Source: Flavobacteriales bacterium
GTDB lineage: Bacteria; Bacteroidota; Bacteroidia; Flavobacteriales_G; Salibacteraceae
Reading direction: 5' to 3'
Assembly: GCA_020435995.1 (NCBI GenBank)
Contig: JAGQYO010000007.1
Span: 1 to 64,000 of the forward strand
DNA length: 64,000 bases
Shown: positions 6,875 through 14,716 of the stretch, piece by piece
Layout of the letters: every line of letters starts with the position of its first letter
How positions within the stretch are numbered: the stretch's first letter is position 1
Made by a program: the position numbers and the translations under genes
The notes under the pieces: generated by a model
The model's input: the letters and a program-made list of their open reading frames with translations, nothing else
What the model was told of the DNA's origin: nothing
Database searches by the model: none

Positions 6875-9426
6875 TGCCAATCATTCTCCATATCGGCAAT
6901 TTGCACGACCAACCTATTAGTGTTGGGGGCAAAGCTTCTAATTTGCTGAAGTTGTCACAGTTTGGAGTGAAGGTTCCCAAATGGTTGGTGATTCCCAATA
7001 CTTATTTCGAGGCTCAAATAAGTAAAGATGGAATAGATAAAATAAGCACCAAACTGATAAAAGAAATTGAGACTTATTTTGGTTCGACTTCAAAAGATCG
7101 TTCTTACGCAGTACGTTCTTCTGGCGCCCAAGAAGATGGAAGCCAACATTCTTTTGCAGGTCAGTTTAAAACAAACTTGTATGTGCCTTTTTCGAAATTG
7201 GGTGAGAGCATTTTGGATGTGTACTATTCTGCGAACTCAGAGCATATTCAAGCTTACCGTAAGGAAAACAATTTGGCCCATCACGCTGAAATGAATGTGA
7301 TTGTTCAAGAAATGATTCCTTCCGAAGTGGCGGGAGTAGGTTTTGGAATCAATCCTGTTTCGGGCGACCCTTTTACCAAAGTTATTTCGTCAGTTTTTGG
7401 GCTTGGAGAAGGGTTGGTTTCGGGCAAATTAGACGCCGATACTTATTACGTAAGTCCTTCAGGAATTAAGTCGAAGCTCCTGACTAAAACCCACCAGTTT
7501 ATTCAAAGTCCGGAAGGATTTGGTGTAATTAAAAGCGATGTTTCGGAACATTTACAATCCACATCTTCACTGACCAACGAGCAACTTTTAGAAATTTCTA
7601 AGGTGCTTGATTTGCTACAACAAAAGCTAAACTCGCCGCAGGATATCGAATTTGCTTATTTCAATAACGAACTCTTTTTATTACAAACCCGTCCGATTAC
7701 CACGGTTAATAATTCAACCGGCGAATACACCTTGTGGGACAACAGCAACATTATCGAATCTTATCCAGGCATTACCACGCCCCTCACCTACTCGTTTATT
7801 CTCAAAATGTACGAAATGGTGTACAAACAATTTGTAGGGTTGTTGGGAGTAAGTCAAGCAGAGATTCAGCAACATTCCATCATTTTCGAAAACACCTTGG
7901 GATTAGTACGAGGCAGGGTTTATTACAACTTGCTTCACTGGTACAAAATGCTGGCTATGGTTCCGGGATACTCGATCAACGCCGAATTTATGGAGCAAAT
8001 GATGGGTGTAAAAGAACGTTTTGTGCTTCAAGAAAAGTTTGGAATGAACAAGGGCTTGGCTTGGTGGCGAAGTATTAAAATGATTGTGAATTTAATTCGA
8101 TTGTTTTCCAGTCTTAAAAAGGAGCGCAATAGATTCCAAAAACAGCTCAATCAAATAATTTCAACCTACAAAGCCATCGATTTTAAAGCACTACCTCCAA
8201 AGGAAATAGTTCAACATTATTTAGAATTTGAAGAATCACTCTTGCTCAAATGGAGGGCGCCACTCATCAATGATTTTTTTGCGATGATTTGGTTTGGACT
8301 TTTGAGAAAACAAACAGAAAAACATTTTCCGGATTTATCCAATATTCACAACGATTTGTTATGTGGAAACGACGACATTATTTCGGTAGAACCTATCCAC
8401 CAATGTATTGCCATTTCAAATCTCATCTCGGGTGAATCAAAATTCAAAGACTTGTTTTTAAACCAATCCTCACATCAAATTTGGGAAGCAATAAAAAAAA
8501 AAGAATTTGAAGAAATCAGAATAGCCATAGAATCCTACATCGATCAATTTGGAGAAAGATGTGTGGGAGAATTGAAATTAGAGACGGTATCTTATTCTCA
8601 AAATCCATTGTTGTTTGTACAGGTTATCCAATCGTATGTGAAACAAGGAATCACGGTCAAAAAGCAATCTTCAAAACTCGAAAAAGACATTAGAAACGAA
8701 GCTGAAAAAGAGGTAAGCGCGAAGTTTAAAGAAAAGCGCTTGGCAAATTGGTGGTTCAATTATGTACTCCGCCAAGCCCGTGATTTAATAAGCAACCGCG
8801 AAAACCTGCGATATGAGAGAACGAGGGGATTTGGAATGGTGAGAAATATGTTTTCGGCTTTGGGAGAAAAGCTCGAACTGGAAGGGAAAATCACTAATGC
8901 TACAGATGTTTTCTATTTAGAATTGGAAGAGATTAAAACATTGGCCAAGGGAAATTGGAACCCTGAATTTGAAGGTAGAATCGCTGAACGAAAATTAGAA
9001 TTTGAAGCTTATCGAAAGCAAGAGCCGCCACAAGAACGATTTTTTACTTTTGGCAATGATTTCTCAGATGAGCGAATTTATTCAACCGAAAAACTTGAAA
9101 TTCTTGATGGTAAGTTGCAGGGAATTGGTTGTTGCCCCGGAAGGGTAAAAGGAAAGGTGCGAGTTGTCCTCGACCCAAAAGAATTGGATTCATTAGATGG
9201 CGATATCCTCGTTACTTCCAGTACCGACCCTGGCTGGGTAACGCTCTTCCCTACTGCATCGGCCATTATTGTTGAAAGAGGAAGTTTGCTGAGCCATTCG
9301 GCGATTGTTTCAAGGGAAATGGGAATTCCTTGCATTGTAAGTGTAACGGGTTTGCTACGCACACTCAAAACTGGTGACATAGTAGAAATGAATGGAAGCA
9401 CGGGAATCATAACTTTGATTGAATGA
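6874..9426 (+). CDS. PEP synthase/rifampin phosphotransferase-like dikinase
   Basis: A three-part phosphotransferase of 850 residues. The N-terminal PPDK/PEP-synthase ATP-grasp region (1-280) shows GGKASNLLKL (18-27), RSSGAQEDGSQHSFAG (81-96), VQEMIPSEVAGVGF and the closing LLQTRPITT. The middle of about 450 residues is not conserved with PEP synthase. A C-terminal swivelling domain carries the phosphohistidine His808 in GSLLSHSAIVSREMGIP. The pyruvate/PEP TIM barrel is absent. This architecture matches rifampin phosphotransferase (ATP + acceptor-OH to AMP + Pi + phosphorylated acceptor) rather than PEP synthase. The GTG start overlaps the UbiA stop (TAGTG). The family relation is secure. That the acceptor is a hydrophobic alcohol or lipid is my inference from the neighbours. 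Confidence 0.85.
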   Translation: MPIILHIGNLHDQPISVGGKASNLLKLSQFGVKVPKWLVIPNTYFEAQISKDGIDKISTKLIKEIETYFGSTSKDRSYAVRSSGAQEDGSQHSFAGQFKTNLYVPFSKLGESILDVYYSANSEHIQAYRKENNLAHHAEMNVIVQEMIPSEVAGVGFGINPVSGDPFTKVISSVFGLGEGLVSGKLDADTYYVSPSGIKSKLLTKTHQFIQSPEGFGVIKSDVSEHLQSTSSLTNEQLLEISKVLDLLQQKLNSPQDIEFAYFNNELFLLQTRPITTVNNSTGEYTLWDNSNIIESYPGITTPLTYSFILKMYEMVYKQFVGLLGVSQAEIQQHSIIFENTLGLVRGRVYYNLLHWYKMLAMVPGYSINAEFMEQMMGVKERFVLQEKFGMNKGLAWWRSIKMIVNLIRLFSSLKKERNRFQKQLNQIISTYKAIDFKALPPKEIVQHYLEFEESLLLKWRAPLINDFFAMIWFGLLRKQTEKHFPDLSNIHNDLLCGNDDIISVEPIHQCIAISNLISGESKFKDLFLNQSSHQIWEAIKKKEFEEIRIAIESYIDQFGERCVGELKLETVSYSQNPLLFVQVIQSYVKQGITVKKQSSKLEKDIRNEAEKEVSAKFKEKRLANWWFNYVLRQARDLISNRENLRYERTRGFGMVRNMFSALGEKLELEGKITNATDVFYLELEEIKTLAKGNWNPEFEGRIAERKLEFEAYRKQEPPQERFFTFGNDFSDERIYSTEKLEILDGKLQGIGCCPGRVKGKVRVVLDPKELDSLDGDILVTSSTDPGWVTLFPTASAIIVERGSLLSHSAIVSREMGIPCIVSVTGLLRTLKTGDIVEMNGSTGIITLIE

Positions 9427-10508
9427 GTAAAACACAACTGGATACTGTAAGGCACGATTATATCCGATATGCCAATTGCTGGGAAGATCCAGATGCGCTT
9501 TTGAAGGTACTAGATTTAAAACCGGGGAATAGAATTTTGTCTATTGGATCAGCAGGAGACAATAGTTTTTCGATGCTTACCAAAAATCCAAGCATGGTAG
9601 TTGCCGTAGATATCAATCATGTTCAATTGGAACTCATTCATTTGAAAAAAGCCGCTTTTCAAACTTTGGAATACAATTCCTTTCTTCAGTTTCTTGGGTT
9701 TGCTGATGGGAATCGAGCGCAACTTTATCAGAAAGTTCGCACTGCGCTTCCAGAAGAATCACAAAAATTCTGGGATGCTCGTCAAACAGAAATTGTAAAT
9801 AGGATTATTTATCAAGGAAAGTTCGAGCGCTACTTTGAGCTATTCAGAACCAAGCTTTTGCCGCTGATTCATTCTAAGAAAAACATCGAAAAGCTATTTG
9901 AGTTCAAAACTGCAGAAGCCCAGAAATCATTTTATCAAAATACTTGGAACAACTGGCGATGGCGATTGCTGTTTAAGGTGTTTTTCAGCAAGTTTGTGAT
10001 GGGTAAATTCGGAAGAGACCCAAAATTTTTGAATGAAGTAAAAGTTCCCGTTGCTGAGTTCATTTTTAACCAAGCAGAAACTCACTTGGAGTCAATTGAA
10101 TGTCAGGCTAATTATTTTCTTCAGTTCATTTTAACTGGTCGGTTTAAAACACATCTACCCCATTATGCGCGACCCGAGAATTTTAATTCAATTAAAGAAA
10201 ACTTAGACAAACTGGTTATTTTTCATGGCTTGGCAGAAGATGCGTTTAAAGAACATTCAGATTTCGATAGGTTTAACCTTTCCAATATTTTTGAATATAT
10301 GGATACAGAACTTTTCAAAATAGTAGGTGATAGTTTTATTAAAAACTCAGCTTCAAAAGCACGCATCGCGTATTGGAATTTGATGGTTCCGCGAAACTTG
10401 GCTGACGTATTCACTGAACTTAAAGATGAATCCATGCTTTCTGCTTCCATTAAAAAATCTGACAAAGGCTTTTTCTATTCCAAACTCGTGGTCAACGAAT
10501 TAAAATGA
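9423..10508 (+). CDS. DUF3419/BtaA-like S-adenosylmethionine 3-amino-3-carboxypropyl transferase
   Basis: BtaA moves the 3-amino-3-carboxypropyl group of SAM to the hydroxyl of diacylglycerol, making the homoserine ether headgroup of betaine lipids. The 361-residue protein shows family marks: WEDPDALL near residue 20, the SAM-binding ILSIGSAGDNSFSML (38-52), VVAVDINHVQLELIHLKKAA (59-78) and DRFNLSNIFEYMD (282-294). The partner methyltransferase BtaB, which makes the trimethylated betaine, is not present in this operon or window. The product may therefore keep a free or otherwise modified amino group. The start overlaps the upstream stop by ATGA. The acceptor could be diacylglycerol or another alcohol made by the operon. 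Confidence 0.88.
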   Translation: MSKTQLDTVRHDYIRYANCWEDPDALLKVLDLKPGNRILSIGSAGDNSFSMLTKNPSMVVAVDINHVQLELIHLKKAAFQTLEYNSFLQFLGFADGNRAQLYQKVRTALPEESQKFWDARQTEIVNRIIYQGKFERYFELFRTKLLPLIHSKKNIEKLFEFKTAEAQKSFYQNTWNNWRWRLLFKVFFSKFVMGKFGRDPKFLNEVKVPVAEFIFNQAETHLESIECQANYFLQFILTGRFKTHLPHYARPENFNSIKENLDKLVIFHGLAEDAFKEHSDFDRFNLSNIFEYMDTELFKIVGDSFIKNSASKARIAYWNLMVPRNLADVFTELKDESMLSASIKKSDKGFFYSKLVVNELK

Positions 10509-11179
10509 GCCAGAGCCTTTTAAATACCATTTATCTAGCGGGAGTTTTTCTTTTACTTTTTGCTTCGGCCGAATTATTATATCACAAATTCAAAGTACAG
10601 GCCGAGCTCACAAGAAAATACGTTCATTTTTCTACCGGAATTCTCACGCTGCTTTTTCCTCCCCTGATCAACAATCATTGGCTTGTACTTGCACTATGCA
10701 CTAGTTTTCTTGTCATTCTTTTAACCAGCATCCGATTTTCACTTTTACCTTCCATTAACGCGGTGGATAGAGTTACCCGAGGAAGCATGCTCTACCCTAT
10801 TGTTGTTTATTCAGCCTACCTCACTTTTAGCTATTTTGGGCATTATGCATATTACTACATTCCGATTTTAATCCTTGCCATTTGCGATCCTATTGCCGCA
10901 TTGGTAGGCAAACGATGGCCAATAGGCAAATACGCGATCTTCGGCTACTCCAAAACGCTTACAGGTTCTTCGGCCTTTTTTGTTTCTGCTGTTCTCCTTT
11001 GTGGGTTTCTTTTGGTCGTTTTTGAATCCATTTCTATAAGTTCAGGAATCATGATTTCTTTCGCGGTTGGACTTACTACTACATTGGCAGAGGCCGTTAC
11101 TCATAGAGGCTTTGACAACCTCACCATTCCAGGGATTGCGATTATAACGCTCATGTGTTTTCAAACTCATCTAACATAA
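10505..11179 (+). CDS. CTP-dependent phytol/dolichol kinase-like membrane protein
   Basis: Relatives are membrane kinases or cytidylyltransferases that use CTP: dolichol kinase, phytol kinase VTE5 and yeast diacylglycerol kinase. The 224 residues contain about seven hydrophobic segments. They also hold the family motifs RKYVH (37-41), CDPIAALVGKRWP (127-139), KTLTGS (150-155) and EAVTHRGFDNLTIP (196-209). Such enzymes phosphorylate a lipid alcohol at the membrane. Together with the UbiA protein and the phosphotransferase upstream, this resembles the plant logic of activating phytol by two phosphorylations before prenyl transfer, but that is inference. ATGA overlap with the upstream gene. Confidence 0.83.
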   Translation: MSQSLLNTIYLAGVFLLLFASAELLYHKFKVQAELTRKYVHFSTGILTLLFPPLINNHWLVLALCTSFLVILLTSIRFSLLPSINAVDRVTRGSMLYPIVVYSAYLTFSYFGHYAYYYIPILILAICDPIAALVGKRWPIGKYAIFGYSKTLTGSSAFFVSAVLLCGFLLVVFESISISSGIMISFAVGLTTTLAEAVTHRGFDNLTIPGIAIITLMCFQTHLT

Positions 11180-12195
11180 TGGAGAGGGAGTTTGAAGTAA
11201 TTTTTACAATGCCTGGCGAGGAGGATTATTATCTCTTCGATGAAACGCTAGCTTCAATATTCCCTGTGCTGGGGCCTGCGGAGCAATATCGGCATAGGCT
11301 CAGTTCAAATTATTTAATTCAATGTCTTGTATTGTTGTCTCAAAATCAACCCATCGCCCGATGTGCCATTTATTTTAATCCAAATATGGAATTGGAATCC
11401 GAAAAGGTGGCTTGTATTGGAAGTTTCGAAAGTGTAAATAATCAAAATGTAAGCTCTTTTTTGTTGAACACTGCGATTGAATATTGCCGAAAAAACGAAA
11501 TCAAAAAAGTAATTGGACCCATGGAGGGCTCCACTTGGAACAGTTACCGGTTTAAAACCAACGACGAAAATCGACCCTATTTTATGGAGCCATTCCACCC
11601 TCTTTATTACAACGATTTATTTCGGGAAGTAGGTTTTAGCCCTTTGGCACAATACGAAACAACCATTGACCAAACTCTTAAATATGATGCCTCGCTTTTG
11701 AATAAAATGGAAGCAGGATTCAAAAAACAAGGTGCCAAATTGAAGAATCTAAATCTAGAAGACTTTGAAAACCAGCTTACTGAAATAGCTAATTTGAGCA
11801 ACCGAGCATTTGCTAAAAACCACTTCTTTACTCCAATTTCAGTTTCAGATTTTGTAGAACAATTCAACAAAATCAAACATCTTATCAATCCAAAATTGGT
11901 TTGGCTGATGTACGACCAACAAGATAAACTACAAGCATTTGGCTTTGGCATCAAAGACTATTTCGACCCGTTGAATGAAACGGCAATTCTAAAAACGTTG
12001 GCCCGAGAAATTGACGCTCCCTTCGCTGGAGTTGGGGTATTCCTTCGGCAAAAAATCATTCAATCGGCAATGGAGTTGGGGTTTTCAAAAATGATTTATG
12101 CTTACATGCACACAGATAATTTTTCGTTCAAAAAAGCCGAAGAATTGGCACCAACAAAATACAGGTCTTACGCACTATATTCGAAAGACCTATGA
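11179..12195 (+). CDS. GNAT-family N-acyltransferase
   Basis: A 338-residue cytosolic protein related to GNAT-fold acyltransferases of the YghO-like group. The conserved block GPMEGSTWNSYRF (113-125) is followed by a MEPFHPLYYNDLFREVGF stretch (136-153) as in that group. A second GNAT-like half follows, with GVGVFLRQKIIQSAM near residue 290 and an AYMHTDN turn. Substrate is unknown; it could acylate the amino group installed by the BtaA-like enzyme. I chose the ATG at 11179, which overlaps the previous stop as TAATG, in line with every other junction in this operon. An in-frame ATG at 11155 would create a longer overlap. Confidence 0.72.
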   Translation: MEREFEVIFTMPGEEDYYLFDETLASIFPVLGPAEQYRHRLSSNYLIQCLVLLSQNQPIARCAIYFNPNMELESEKVACIGSFESVNNQNVSSFLLNTAIEYCRKNEIKKVIGPMEGSTWNSYRFKTNDENRPYFMEPFHPLYYNDLFREVGFSPLAQYETTIDQTLKYDASLLNKMEAGFKKQGAKLKNLNLEDFENQLTEIANLSNRAFAKNHFFTPISVSDFVEQFNKIKHLINPKLVWLMYDQQDKLQAFGFGIKDYFDPLNETAILKTLAREIDAPFAGVGVFLRQKIIQSAMELGFSKMIYAYMHTDNFSFKKAEELAPTKYRSYALYSKDL

Positions 12196-13697
12196 ACATA
12201 GCCGAACTCTTTTTTAACGCCGCCGAAAAATTTCCAAGCCATGTCGCGATTGTAGATCCAAAGAGATCGATTACATATACCCAACTCAAACAAGAAGTAG
12301 CAGCGACCGCCATAAATTTTTCTCAAAAAGGAATAAAATCTGGCGATCGTGTGTTGGTTTTTGTTCCCATGTCCATCGACCTCTACAGAATTGTACTGGC
12401 CCTTTTTTCCATTGGGGCCACAGCCGTTTTTCTCGACGAATGGGTAAACTTAAAACGCCTCCGGCTTTGCTGCCAATTGGCAGATTGTAAGGCCATTATC
12501 GGAGGAGCGAAAGTTCAAATTTTTTCATGGGTTTTTAAAGAATTGCGGGTGATTCCAATTAAACTCAACTTGCAATTTCCGAAATCACCTTCAGAAAAGT
12601 TAGCGGTTCTTTCGGTTGAGCCAACCCAAAGCGCGCTCATTACTTTTACCACCGGTAGCACCGGAACCCCAAAGGCCGCCGATAGATCGCATGCTTTTTT
12701 AAAAGAGCAGTTCGAAGCTTTGCTTGATGAAATTGAACCAACTTCTAAGGATATTGACATGCCACTTTTGCCCATTGTGCTATTTATGAATTTGGGAGTA
12801 GGTTGCACTTCGGTAATTCCTGGAATTAAAACTTCAAAACCAGACAAAATCAAGCCCGCGCATATTTATAAATGGTTCAACGACCAACATGTAACTCGCT
12901 TTACAGCCTCTCCAGCATTTGTAAAATTGATAGCCGGCTATTGCATTAATTCGAACAAAACAACGAATAACATCAAGAAGATTTTTACAGGTGGTGCGCC
13001 TGTATTCCCTCAAGAAGCCAAGTTGATAGGTGATGCTTTCCCAAATGCACAATTCAAAATTGTATATGGTTCTACTGAAGCCGAACCCATTAGCTCAACC
13101 ATGAGACATACATTGCTAAATACTGATTTGGAAAATGACGGAGGGCTTTTCGTAGGGGAGCCTTATCACAAAGCTCAGGTAAAAATAATTTCTATTTCTG
13201 ATTCCAATATTGAGTTAAAACATTCACAGTCGCTTAAAGAATATGAAATACAGAATGGTGAGATTGGCGAAATCATCGTGAGTGGACCACACGTGCTAGA
13301 CCGATATTTCCAAAACGAAGAAGCCTTAAAAAGAAACAAAATATGGGAAGAAAAACGGGTTTGGCACCGAACAGGCGATGCTGGTTTTTTCAAAAACGAA
13401 CATCTGTATTTAGTAGGCCGTTGCAACCAATTGATTTATCGAAATGACAAGATTATTTCGCCATTTGTGATAGAAAATATTCTTTCGAACTTAAACGGAA
13501 TAACGTTAGGAACGGTACTGGAAATCAACCAAAAAATAGTGCTTGTACTAGAAACCAAATTGAGTAGAGCAGAAGTAGCAAGCGGGCTTCCCAAGCTCGA
13601 TTATGATGATATTAAGCTAGTCAAACACATTCCACGCGATCCACGACACAATTCTAAGATTGATTATGGAGGGTTAGGTAAAATGGTGCTTGGGTAA
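12192..13697 (+). CDS. AMP-forming acyl ligase, OleC-like
   Basis: An ANL-superfamily adenylating enzyme of 501 residues. The P-loop TTGSTGTPK is at 153-161, the A5 motif YGSTEAEPI at 292-300, the ribose-binding HRTGDAGFF at 392-400, GRCNQLIYRND around 409-419 and a C-terminal catalytic Lys in HNSKIDYGG. Several stretches resemble OleC, the ligase that forms beta-lactones in long-chain olefin synthesis: the PLLPIVLFMNLGVGCTSVIP region, the VTRFTASPAFV segment and the TEAEPISS turn. OleA, OleB and OleD partners are missing, so olefin synthesis is unlikely here. It may activate a carboxylate, possibly that of the aminocarboxypropyl group. The last gene of the operon; ATGA overlap upstream, no clear hairpin after it. 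Confidence 0.82.
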   Translation: MNIAELFFNAAEKFPSHVAIVDPKRSITYTQLKQEVAATAINFSQKGIKSGDRVLVFVPMSIDLYRIVLALFSIGATAVFLDEWVNLKRLRLCCQLADCKAIIGGAKVQIFSWVFKELRVIPIKLNLQFPKSPSEKLAVLSVEPTQSALITFTTGSTGTPKAADRSHAFLKEQFEALLDEIEPTSKDIDMPLLPIVLFMNLGVGCTSVIPGIKTSKPDKIKPAHIYKWFNDQHVTRFTASPAFVKLIAGYCINSNKTTNNIKKIFTGGAPVFPQEAKLIGDAFPNAQFKIVYGSTEAEPISSTMRHTLLNTDLENDGGLFVGEPYHKAQVKIISISDSNIELKHSQSLKEYEIQNGEIGEIIVSGPHVLDRYFQNEEALKRNKIWEEKRVWHRTGDAGFFKNEHLYLVGRCNQLIYRNDKIISPFVIENILSNLNGITLGTVLEINQKIVLVLETKLSRAEVASGLPKLDYDDIKLVKHIPRDPRHNSKIDYGGLGKMVLG

Positions 13698-13763
13698 CCC
13701 GTAAACCTTGATTTATTAGCTGATAATTCCAAAAAGTTAAGCGTTTAAGTAAGAATAAAAAAG

Positions 13764-13794
13764 TTTCCATATAAGCCAACTTTTCCTACTTTTG
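13764..13794 (+). promoter_or_regulatory. Promoter of the toxin-antitoxin pair
   Basis: TACTTTTG at 13787-13794 matches the -7 consensus TAnnTTTG, and a TTTC at 13764-13767 lies 19 bases upstream at the -33 position. The toxin ATG is 19 bases downstream. Confidence 0.55.
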
Positions 13795-13812
13795 TAATAT
13801 GCTCTAAATTTT

Positions 13813-14145
13813 ATGACTAAGAAATTTGATGTAATACTTCTTGAAGATGCTCTTGACTTTATCGAGTCAATTGACTTAAAGACAAGAGCAAAAATTTACT
13901 ACAACATTGACAAAGCCAGAGAAGTTAATGACCCGAAAATATTCAAGAAATTGACACATGAGATTTGGGAGTTTAGAACAAAATATAACGGCCTTCAATA
14001 TCGATTGTTTGCGTTTTGGGATAAAACTGAAAAAGTCGAAACTTTGGTTATATCAACACATGGAATCGTTAAAAAAGTGGACAAAGTTCCATTAAAAGAA
14101 ATTGAAAAAGCAATGAAAATTAGATCTGATTATTTTGACTTATAA
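13813..14145 (+). CDS. HigB-like toxin (RelE/ParE superfamily, Gp49-like)
   Basis: A 110-residue basic protein of the phage-derived Gp49/HigB group. These toxins are ribosome-dependent or free mRNA interferases. Recognisable features are the EIWEFRTKYNGLQYRLFAFWD core, where Arg and Tyr residues contribute to the RNase surface, and the helix VKKVDKVPLKEIEKA that typically follows a STHG turn. It is followed after 11 bases by an XRE-type antitoxin, which is the order usual for HigBA. It sits in an accessory stretch between the lipid operon and a protease cassette, consistent with mobile origin. The cognate promoter directly precedes it. Activity is unproven. Confidence 0.85.
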   Translation: MTKKFDVILLEDALDFIESIDLKTRAKIYYNIDKAREVNDPKIFKKLTHEIWEFRTKYNGLQYRLFAFWDKTEKVETLVISTHGIVKKVDKVPLKEIEKAMKIRSDYFDL

Positions 14146-14156
14146 AACTCGAAACG

Positions 14157-14489
14157 ATGAAAGCTAAAGGAAAAAAAATGAAAATGATGACTCTTGAAGA
14201 ATTGAAGGACAGAGACATTGGAAAAGTCGGAACTATTGAAAGAGACAAGTATGAGTTTGACTTGAAAATGGATATTCTGGGAGAAATGATAAAGACCGTT
14301 AGAAAAGAAAGACACTTAACCCAAGAACAACTAGGAATGTTGGTTGGCGTTCAAAAATCTCAAATTTCGAAACTCGAACGAAACACAAAAAATGTAACCA
14401 TAGAAACCATTTTGAAAGTATTTAACGCTTTAAAAGCTAATGTAAAATTCTCGGTACAAATGGATCTCATTGATTTGAATATTGCTTAA
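14157..14489 (+). CDS. HigA-like antitoxin, XRE-type helix-turn-helix
   Basis: A 110-residue protein with an N-terminal stretch of about 40 charged residues and a Cro/C1-type helix-turn-helix at about residues 42-100. The latter shows IKTVRKERHLTQEQLGMLVG, KSQISKLERN and TIETILKVFNAL. It should neutralise the upstream toxin and repress their shared promoter. An earlier internal Met (residue 7, MKMMTLEELKD) could be the true start because the first residues are mostly lysine. Stop is TAA at 14487. Confidence 0.85.
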   Translation: MKAKGKKMKMMTLEELKDRDIGKVGTIERDKYEFDLKMDILGEMIKTVRKERHLTQEQLGMLVGVQKSQISKLERNTKNVTIETILKVFNALKANVKFSVQMDLIDLNIA

Positions 14490-14500
14490 AATAGTCCGGA

Positions 14501-14602
14501 CATGTTGCATCTGAAAAAACAATAAATTTGGATTGGTTTGGGTCAGTTTGGAATCAGTATATCTTGGCCAATGAAATTCGAACTATTGAACAGAATAAAT
14601 AA
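14501..14602 (+). other. Possible gene relic (33 codons, no start)
   Basis: Between the antitoxin and the protease, one frame stays open to TAA at 14600. It has a protein-like composition, ending SVWNQYILANEIRTIEQNK, with Trp and Tyr residues unusual in random AT-rich sequence. There is no start codon or promoter. I do not recognise the family; it may be the 3' end of a gene removed when the neighbouring cassette was acquired. Confidence 0.22.
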
Positions 14603-14672
14603 AACCCTAATTATCAAAAACTTAAACTCCAACGATAAAAATGGCTAACAGCACATGTATTGTTGGCCAAAC

Positions 14673-14687
14673 GTTATGTGCCATTAT
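14673..14687 (+). repeat. Left inverted repeat flanking the protease gene pair
   Basis: GTTATGTGCCATTAT here matches the reverse complement of 15781-15795 at 13 of 15 positions. The pair brackets the two genes at 14717-15784. Just upstream, GGCTAACAGCAC...GTTGGCC (14643-14667) adds a partly palindromic segment. The arrangement recalls gene-cassette recombination sites or a non-autonomous mobile unit. Confidence 0.4.
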
Positions 14688-14716
14688 AAACGACAAAAAA
14701 CAGACAAAACAAAAAT

